Below are positions 56,472-64,000 of a DNA stretch of 64,000 bases, piece after piece. Where the stretch lies: NCBI RefSeq assembly GCF_041381155.1, contig NC_091142.1:37063604-37127603 (forward strand), given 5' to 3'. How positions within the stretch are numbered: the first letter of the stretch is position 1; each line of letters begins with the position of its first letter. The position numbers were made by a program, and so were the translations under genes. Source of the stretch: Argopecten irradians. Lineage: Eukaryota > Mollusca > Bivalvia > Pectinida > Pectinidae. The notes under the pieces were generated by a model that worked only from the letters and a program-made list of their open reading frames with translations, was not told the origin of the DNA and did not search any database.

Positions 56472-59130
56472 ATATATTTACACTCATACGACTTTTTTTA
56501 TTTATATTTAATGCAATAAAATCGTCATTTGAATGTGACGTAATTATTCAATAAAAGTCGGTCAAAAGTGGGAGGAGCTTACTCAATTGAACAGCGAATG
56601 ATGAGTCTTCACGTAAGGTAGAATTATTCATCCGCGACGACAAAAAGTTCAATATTTTATTGTAAATTTTATTTCATCGGAACAGAAGTTTAAATATATA
56701 TTCAATTTTGCTAAATGTTAATATATAGCGTAATAACATAATGAATTTGTTCTCGGCCACATATGTGAACTCGTTGACCGTTTTTGTGCAGCGAGGCGAA
56801 GCTGACGCACGCTTGCACACTGGCGTTTGCCGAAGTTGTCAAAACACCGGTGTTCAAGTAGCTCAACGTGTTTGAGATTGTCGTCTGACTTGAAAATATT
56901 ACATCCTTCGGAGCCATGTGATTAAATAATCTACGCTTAGATCCATCGCCATCTACAGACGGAACAATTTCACTTGTGTTCGATTTCCAGGTACAATGTA
57001 TTTGTGACGACGCGTAACTGTCAACACGTGGATTACTAGAGGTGCATGTTTTATAATACATGATTAAATTATCTCAAAGAACAAAGACAAGAGGATATGA
57101 TTATAACTGACCTCTGTCAGAGGGTCTCAAGCCCGTCCACCCCGAAGATTCGAATGTTTACATTTGACAGCACTGCACGTCGCCCTGGTCGGGATATTTT
57201 TCCCGTTTCTCTATACAATTGTTAATTCAAAAAAATGTTGGTGTCATATATAAATATAAAACATATATGAATTGTTCACATTTTTCCAAAATTCTATGAA
57301 AAACAACAAACACACGTAATGTTGCGTCAAAATGTAAACAAAGCCATGTGTTTCTTTAAAAAAAAGTAGCCCCTTTCGGTTGCATAGAACATTTTCATAC
57401 GCAAGTTCAAAGTTCAATGTTACCATGCAGTTATGGTACACAAAATCGGCTAGTATTTGCGTATAGTGAACAAGCCTAGCAAGTGTAAATATAAAATAAT
57501 GACGTAACAATCGATACCTACCCGCAAGGGAACTAACTCTGTAACATGAAAAGAAGGAATTCCTATCCACCGAAGTCTTCCCTAATTAATATAATCTAAC
57601 TGTTAATATGCAGTAAACCTAAAACTAAATGAGTAAATTGTTAATATTATCTCAGCTAGTTTTGCATTCAAACTTTTTGGCAAAATTATGTTAGACCCTC
57701 TTAAGCTTGCAGAAAGGACTATAATATATAAGACTTTCTTATCCGAGTAATCGAGTAAGGGGATCTTGGTTATAGAGGCAGGATTTGTATTGAATAACGA
57801 CCCAGTAGATTCAGTTAACATAGTAACCGAATATTTACTTAATATCATGTACCTGGAGCCGAAATCTGTTCCTGATGTATACGAACTAAATCACCACCAA
57901 AAAGCTGGTTAATTCGGTTTCCAGTTGACCGAGCAGAAAATTGAGTATCAAGGCAGCACTAAGCAGAATTTGCTGTATGGAATTAGAAAAACCACAGGGT
58001 ACTTATATATAAGGCTTCAGATGTGAGGTTTGACGCATTACAGGTACGTAATGTATTTAATGAAATATTAAAGTTTACCAGACGAACGTTGATTAATTAA
58101 AAGTTTTCAACAAATGATTATCCTAAGGAAGCAAGAGATTGCTCCAGCAAAGCTCGGGTTTAGGATATTGGCACCCATTACAGTGTACATATAGGTAAAT
58201 GTAGGCGACTGGTCAATATAAATATCAGTGTAACTTATGTACCATCTTAAATTTAATTGATATACATTGCAGTAAAATTAATGTGCGTCCGTAAATAGAT
58301 AAAGATAATTCATATGGATTTACAAGTATAACCATTAACTTTTCAACCATTATATAACCATGTAACCAATATTTAATCATAAATTACCATTTATTTTTAG
58401 ATAATTTTATTGTGCATATCTCAGTTATTTATGTCTATTTATTAATTATGTTTTGGCATGAAATAAAAATAAATTTACTTCAGCTACTCTATGAGTTGTT
58501 GCCTGCGTTTTTTTTAAAGATTTGTTTTTCATATATTGGCAAACATATAGATTTATTTTTGTTTACATGTGACTTGTATTTTTAACAGCAAATGAACTGT
58601 TCATTAAAGATTCAGAAATTGTTGAATTATATCAAGAATTTTCTAAAATACATCCTTATCAATGATTTGTGTAGTCTTGATAACCAAGCAGGGAACGTGG
58701 GAACTGATTATCGCATTTTATCGGCAAAACAAATCAAACATGAAGCTAAAATATAAATTAGGCGTGGAAGTTCTTTTCCGGTTGGATTTAAAGAAACAGC
58801 TGCTAACACGTAATATATGGGCATAGTGTTCTCACAGACTACTTCTAACGTTCAAACAAAATTTAATATTTCGAAAGTTAAATGATAAATATACCATGTG
58901 ATTTGCAAGTTAGCAAAGCAGTTTGTTTATTCCATGTCTTGAAATCAGCGTTTAGGATCTCGTGTATTTTTATATAGAAAAATAAGGTAGATATTGCCTA
59001 TGTAAAGTAACATCACGTCAATATGTACTATGAATACTGCACTACTGCGGATCCCGGACTTGGCACACAGTGGGCGTGGGAGCTACATACAGATTGACTG
59101 TCTAAAGGTGTTAGGATTACGCTTAATAAA
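56472..59130. other. Region with one weak coding-like frame, otherwise nothing recognised
   Basis: A minus-strand frame at 56711-57061 (116 codons, CTSSNPRVDSYASSQIHC...) has more CpG and mixed codon use than its surroundings, but no splice partners or family were identified. The rest is AT-rich. Confidence 0.3.
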
Positions 59131-59275
59131 GGCAATGAGGTGCGGAGGGAAAGGGGGGGGGGGGCAAGGGGATGTAAGAAACGTGAAGTTAGGGTGAATA
59201 TGAGGGCAATGGAGGGCAAAGGGAAGCTTTGAAATGTAATGAGGGAACTTAGGTGCAGAGGGCAAAGAGGAGGGC
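59131..59275. repeat. Purine-rich low-complexity tract, left part
   Basis: GGAGGGCAAAGGG-like irregular repeats including a run of ten or more G near 59153. It resumes at 59828 after the inserted retroposon. Confidence 0.8.
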
Positions 59276-59816
59276 TTTTGTTTGTTTGTTTGTTTGTTTG
59301 TTTAATTAACGTCCTATTAACAGCTATGGTCATGTAAGGACGGCCTCCCATGTATGCGGTGTGTTGCGTGTATGTTGTGCGAGGTGCGTGTTTTGGGAGA
59401 CTGCGGTATATTTATGTTGTGTCTTCTTGTATAGTGGAACTGTTGCCCTTTTTATAGTGCTATATCACTGAAGCATGCCGTCGAAGACACCAAGCAACAC
59501 ACCCCACCCGGTCACATTATACTGACAACGAGCGAACCAGTCGTCCCACTCCCTGTATGCTGAGCGCTAAGCAGGAGCAGAAACTACCACTTTTATAGAC
59601 TTTGGTGTGTCTCGGCCAGGGGACAGGACCCAGAGCCTTCCTCACAGGGGCGAACGCTCAACTCACGGCCAAAAGTGAGGCGGTGCCAAGGGAGGCATTA
59701 GGAAAGATAAAGTCAGTTAGGAAGAAGAGAAAAGATAAGATCCTAAATTTAGTCGCCTTTTACGATCATGCAATAGGGGCAGCAGGTACAATTCTAACGC
59801 CCTACCTGCAGGGCGG
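59276..59816 (-). mobile_element. CAAA-tailed retroposon with 11-bp target duplication
   Basis: On the minus strand it begins ccgccctgcaggtagggcg and ends gctgttaataggacgttaat followed by a (CAAA)n tail (plus-strand gtttg repeats at 59279-59302). AAGAGGAGGGC flanks both sides (59265-59275 and 59817-59827). The tail and duplication mark target-primed retroposition. No reverse transcriptase is present, so it is a SINE-like or 5'-truncated LINE copy. Confidence 0.8.
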
Positions 59817-59827
59817 AAGAGGAGGGC

Positions 59828-60070
59828 ACGAAATGAAAGACGGTGTAACTTGAAAAGAGAAGCTAGGGTGGAATTTGAGTGCACAGAAGAGGGCACAACA
59901 AGCTAGGGACACAAGAAAAGAGAATTAATTGCGGAAAAGGAGGGCAAGGATGGGAACGGAAACCTAGGGAATGTAAGAACAGAGAAGTTGAGTGGAAAAT
60001 GACAGCAAAGAAGCTCGAGGGAGCAAAAAAGCAAGACGATGGGCGCAAAAAGAGGTAGGAAGGAAGCTAG
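59828..60070. repeat. Purine-rich low-complexity tract, right part
   Basis: Continuation of the GAGGGCA/CTAGGG-type irregular repeats. The proline-rich minus-strand frames over it reflect composition, not genes. Confidence 0.75.
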
Positions 60071-60087
60071 AAAGGTACACAGGCCAA

Positions 60088-60160
60088 TTTGACCTGAACA
60101 AAATCATAATCTGAAATTGACCCGAAATTGACCTGAATTTACCTTAATTTACCCGAAGAC
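60088..60160. repeat. 11-bp short tandem repeat (GAAATTGACCC type)
   Basis: About five imperfect units tgaaattgacc, cgaaattgacc, tgaatttacct and similar. Confidence 0.6.
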
Positions 60161-60388
60161 ATTGTGTCTGTGTAAAAAAGAAGAAACGCGGATGGAAAGG
60201 GAGGACAAATAAAAAAGTACCAAAGAAAGAGATGCCAGAATGCCGGATATAGGAATTTTGGGATAGAGTTAGGTAGTCTTATACATAAGATCTTTGGTAT
60301 AGATAAAATCTTAGCTAAAATGTAGTTAAAAACAGGGAAATGAGAGCTTTAGGAATGAGAGATGAGAATGGTTTGGTATATGGTAGAG

Positions 60389-60563
60389 TAGACTGGCCAC
60401 CAAACCCTAAGTTGTTGATCAGACTTTCTCAGAAGTTCTTTACTAGATTATCTCCCCCTTATAATTAGTTTGAAATTTGAATCAGGCATGTAGTAGAGAC
60501 AAAAATGATCAAACAAAATTTTAGTGATTTTTTTTAATATTCTAGAGACTGGTGGCCAGTCTA
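60389..60563. mobile_element. 175-bp MITE, TIR TAGACTGGCCACCA, 9-bp target duplication
   Basis: Termini TAGACTGGCCACCA and TGGTGGCCAGTCTA are perfect inverted repeats. Flanking ATGGTAGAG lies at 60380-60388 and 60564-60572. Non-coding, AT-rich centre. Confidence 0.88.
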
Positions 60564-60572
60564 ATGGTAGAG

Positions 60573-63386
60573 GAAAAGAGGGGTTAAAACGAGGGAAGGT
60601 GAAAGGCTAATGGAATCTCGGGGAAGTGTGGGAATTAACAGTAGACTGACACATTGACTCAGTCCATAGGTGTTATAGGTCGTTAGAGAAGTATGCTGAG
60701 TGGGTGAGTAGGGGTTAATTACTACCGGACAAGAGGGCACGGGTGGGATCAGAAGGGTGTTCACGCCACTCAGTAGATCTAACAAGGATGGTAGGAAATT
60801 TCTCACTTAATGTGTTACCCTGTTTATTAGTTAATATCCACATGAAAACACCTTATTGTTGATCAGATATGCATTTACATGTAAACTTTTATTTACCTAC
60901 CTTTGGTCCCTATCAAAATTCCTTCTAAACAAACAGTTGCCAACATTGTTGAAATGACAGACATATATAAACAGGGGAGATCACAGAGGGGGGATCTCGG
61001 TCTGAAAACATTGATTTGAAAACAGAAACAAGATAGTTATTACTCTGCAGGACGTTATAAAAATCAATATTTTTTAGATTTAATAAAAGGTTGCAGTTGT
61101 TCAAACACTGAATTGAATTTTATGACTGGTTCTTTTTATTTGAACAGTTATGCTGAATGACAAGGTCTATTGATCTTGCGTGGGTTTGCCGTGTTCCCCC
61201 GTGGGGAGCCCCCAGCAGTGTCTGGGCTCTCAGCCTCTGTATCTCTGTACAAACACAACAGTGTGTTCCTCACAGTCTAGAAATTAAACAGACAACCACT
61301 AGGTACTGACAGCATCTCCACACTCTACTCATCATGTGCATTTCTCATTTCCATCCCGAGTATATAATCCATAAAATTTCATACTTTCATTCATGATAAT
61401 TTTCCACAACTGTTGCAAACATCAGATGTTGTGTTTGGATTGTATAGTTAAACAAAAGAGTACGTCTTAAAGAAACAACTGTTTCCAGTATTTCTTACCT
61501 GTGAAAGGACATACCTGGAGTGCAATTTTTTCACCTGGGAATTTTTACTCATACACGTGGCATAAACCGAAAGTTGTGTTAACAGCTGCGTATAATGAAA
61601 TGATGCATACAAATTCAACATATTGTTGCGTGCTGCTGCAGCTCGGCTTGGTAAAGATACAGGGGCTTTATAACTTGGGATTTTATATACGAAAGAGGTA
61701 AGTCACTTTTCAATGCTACAATTACAAAGTTTACGTAATTATTAGTGAATGAAAAAGATCTGAAGATTTTGATGTGTTAGATGATACGGATCTTGTTTGT
61801 AGCCCCTAGATCTGTTGTGTGATGTAACACGAGATAACAAAATCGTCTGTAACCCATTCTACAGGTGTCAGATAAATGAGGTGTATCAAGTAGAGCTTTC
61901 TTGGATACAGTGGAGATATACAAGAATAACACAAATATTACAAATATTTCAAGTTCAAACCTCAAACATTTTCCTCCAAGAAAAGAACCCAATCAAACTA
62001 CCCTGATTGTCTCTATCTTGCATATATGGATCTGTTGAAGACAAACAAACTAAGCGTTATTATATTGGTATCCTGAGTTGACAAATACACATCCATTCTC
62101 ATTAAGCTCATTCTGGAGAAAAAGGAATTTAAAACTGTCATTTTTCTTCTGAGGAGACATATTACCTGATCAGGTATTTTTCACAACTGTGGTACCAGAA
62201 TATCACCATCATCTATCAGTGCACGTGGTCTAAACTAGCATTATTCAATGACAATTTAGGATCAATTTAGATATAAATGACTTTATTCAATAGCATCCTT
62301 GATTAGCTAAATAATTATTGTACAAAATAGTAAAAATGAATTCTTCCACGTTCAATTATCTGTTCTGCTGTCTAAAAGAACACTAAAAAATGACATAATC
62401 AGTTAACAATACATCTATCGTCACATGATAATCCAAAGGACAATATCAACAATATCTGTTACGGTCATTAAAAGGCCAAAACGACAAATCAAACATACCA
62501 AACAAACCAGTTTCTACGTCTTATCCACCTATATACCTTTATTTCTAAAATGACCAATCATCAGTTCGAAACATTAAACAAACCCACTATGACTAACATT
62601 ATAACTTATAAGGTGGAGTTCCAACTCACTGAAAATTCCTCTTCATAACTTCAAGTGGCGATTTTTTTCATGTACTGTACTGAAATGACATTTTTTCATG
62701 GCAGCAATTGCAATGATTCGTTTCATTATTCTAGACTCGACAACAATTCATAACAACATTTTATTCCCACTTTCTGTACAGAAAACTGATAAACATGTTA
62801 GTATCTTGATTTGGTACAAAATAATGAAGCAAATCATGTATACATGTCAGATTACTCACATAACAGGGAGAAAGATAATAAAACTGTCAGACTAAGTTTT
62901 TTTTTAACCTACGGAACTCTAGATAAGACTGTTCCCCTGGTGAATTGTCTAACTCCTCCAAATCTCAACTTATACTTGGACTACCTTCTGCATTTGTAGG
63001 ACGTATAGGACATAATAATATCCAGTTGGTTGTCAATGTTGTAACAACTAGAAGTAAAAATGTATTGATATGATTGATATCTGAACTGTTCTTATTATTA
63101 TTTCAAATAACATTGGCATCTGAAAGGGATTTAATGGGTTTGTGTCACAAAAATATAAAACATTCTTTTGATAATCTTTTTAACGATAGTATGGAGTAAA
63201 GCTATGCTGGGATAAAATAGCTAAATACTTAAATCCTTGGTAAATGCTGTGAATGTCACAGTACTCAATTGATTATACTATAAAAACTACTCGGCCCACC
63301 ATACTGGCTTAGTCTATATAGAAGAATTGTAATGGCTAGTACAGTACAATGATCGAATCGGGGAACAAACACTCAGACACAAGATC
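60573..63386. other. Intergenic region, no gene recognised
   Basis: AT-rich. A GC-richer island at about 61180-61250 contains a hairpin (agcccccag / ctgggct) and a ~50-codon open frame with no recognisable family. Confidence 0.35.
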
Positions 63387-64000
63387 AAATACTGGGCAGT
63401 GTTACAGGGACGTACCGTAAATACTGGGTTAAAGGGGCGTACCGTAAATACTGGGTTACAGGAACGTACCGTCAATACTGGGTTACAGAGATGTCCGTAA
63501 ATACTGGGCAATTTTACAGGGACGTACCGAAAATACTGGGATACAGAGACGTACCGTAAATACTGGGTTACAGGGACGTCCCGTAAATACTGAGTTACAG
63601 GGACGTACCGTAAATATTGGGTTACAGGGACGTACCGGGAATACTGGGTTACAGGGACAAACCGAAAATACTGGGTTACAGGCACGTACCGTAAATACTG
63701 GGTTACAGGGACATACCGTAAATACTGGGTTACAGGGACGTACCGTAAATACTGGGTTACAAGGACGTACCGTAAATACTGGGTTACATGGCCGTACCGT
63801 AAATACTGGGCAGTGTTACAGGGGCATACCGTAAATACTGGGTTACAGGGACGTACAGTAAATATTGGGTAACAGGGACCTACCAATAATGGGTTACAAG
63901 GACGTACCGTAAATACTGGGTTACAGGGACGTACCGTAAATACTGGGTTACAGGGACGTACCTTAAATAATTGGTTACAGGGACGTCCCGTAAATACTGG
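63387..64000. repeat. 27-bp minisatellite running off the right edge
   Basis: Unit gggttacagggacgtaccgt plus aaatact, about 22 copies with some 32-bp variants (gggcagtgttacag). Because 27 is divisible by three, the minus strand stays open for 190 codons with a 9-residue repeat (YVPVTQYLR). This is a by-product of the period and not evidence of a protein. Confidence 0.93.

Noticed and set aside
59028..59351. Proline-rich minus-strand frames here and at 59863-60806
   Set aside because: They arise from purine-rich low-complexity sequence and the retroposon tail.
61157..61309. ~50-codon frame in a GC-richer island
   Set aside because: Too short, no family, no splice partner; the hairpin inside may be chance.
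63314..63886. 190-codon repeat protein on the minus strand
   Set aside because: The frame is open because the minisatellite period is 27 bp; no start context or other gene signal supports it.

Overview
The window is nuclear DNA from an animal, most likely a bivalve mollusc. It is AT-rich, has short exons split by GT-AG introns, and carries repeat types typical of bivalves: pearl/Helentron-like elements with a GTCC-type microsatellite head and core repeats of about 145-156 bp, tRNA-derived SINEs, many short palindromic MITEs, a CAAA-tailed retroposon and many minisatellites. The bivalve call is inferred from repeat architecture, not from a database match. Two genes are supported, converging tail to tail.

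Gene 1 (plus strand, about 5.37-22.4 kb) is MTO1, the mitochondrial MnmG/GidA-type tRNA uridine-34 modification enzyme. Sixteen coding exons from the ATG at 7462 join in perfect phase to 666 codons plus stop. A short exon further upstream (5370-5394), with a YY1-like motif over its ATG, joins in frame and would give 677 residues. Its 5' region, including the promoter-like site and first exon, is tandemly duplicated (2775-5175 and 5177-7572). The copied unit holds a nested insertion: a tRNA-like SINE, a palindromic MITE with 9-bp target duplications inside it, and a hAT-like 655-bp element inside that.

The most unusual feature lies inside MTO1. Three introns end in minisatellites that abut the downstream 3' splice site. 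Two of these arrays (80 bp x 7 and 46 bp x 43) repeat the acceptor AG together with the first ~20 nt of the next exon, giving rows of decoy acceptors. The third (39 bp, about 39 copies) repeats a branch-point-like and pyrimidine-rich segment without the AG. A 17-bp tandem duplication also copies the donor of exon 11, and the 2.4-kb duplication breaks inside exon 2. Duplication at exon edges is thus recurrent in this gene.

Gene 2 (minus strand, 24.9-36.1 kb) has three phase-compatible exons encoding a 501-residue, highly charged, coiled-coil-rich protein that I do not recognise. Its 8.3-kb second intron is packed with repeats.

From 36 to 64 kb I find no convincing gene. The region holds minisatellites (22 bp x 23; 27 bp running off the right edge), recent tandem duplications, MITEs with 9-bp target duplications, a 1-kb element with CGTCTTTTCG subterminal repeats, a CAAA-tailed retroposon with an 11-bp target duplication, and a few weak coding-like fragments. 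No functional transposase, rRNA, intact tRNA or CRISPR was found.
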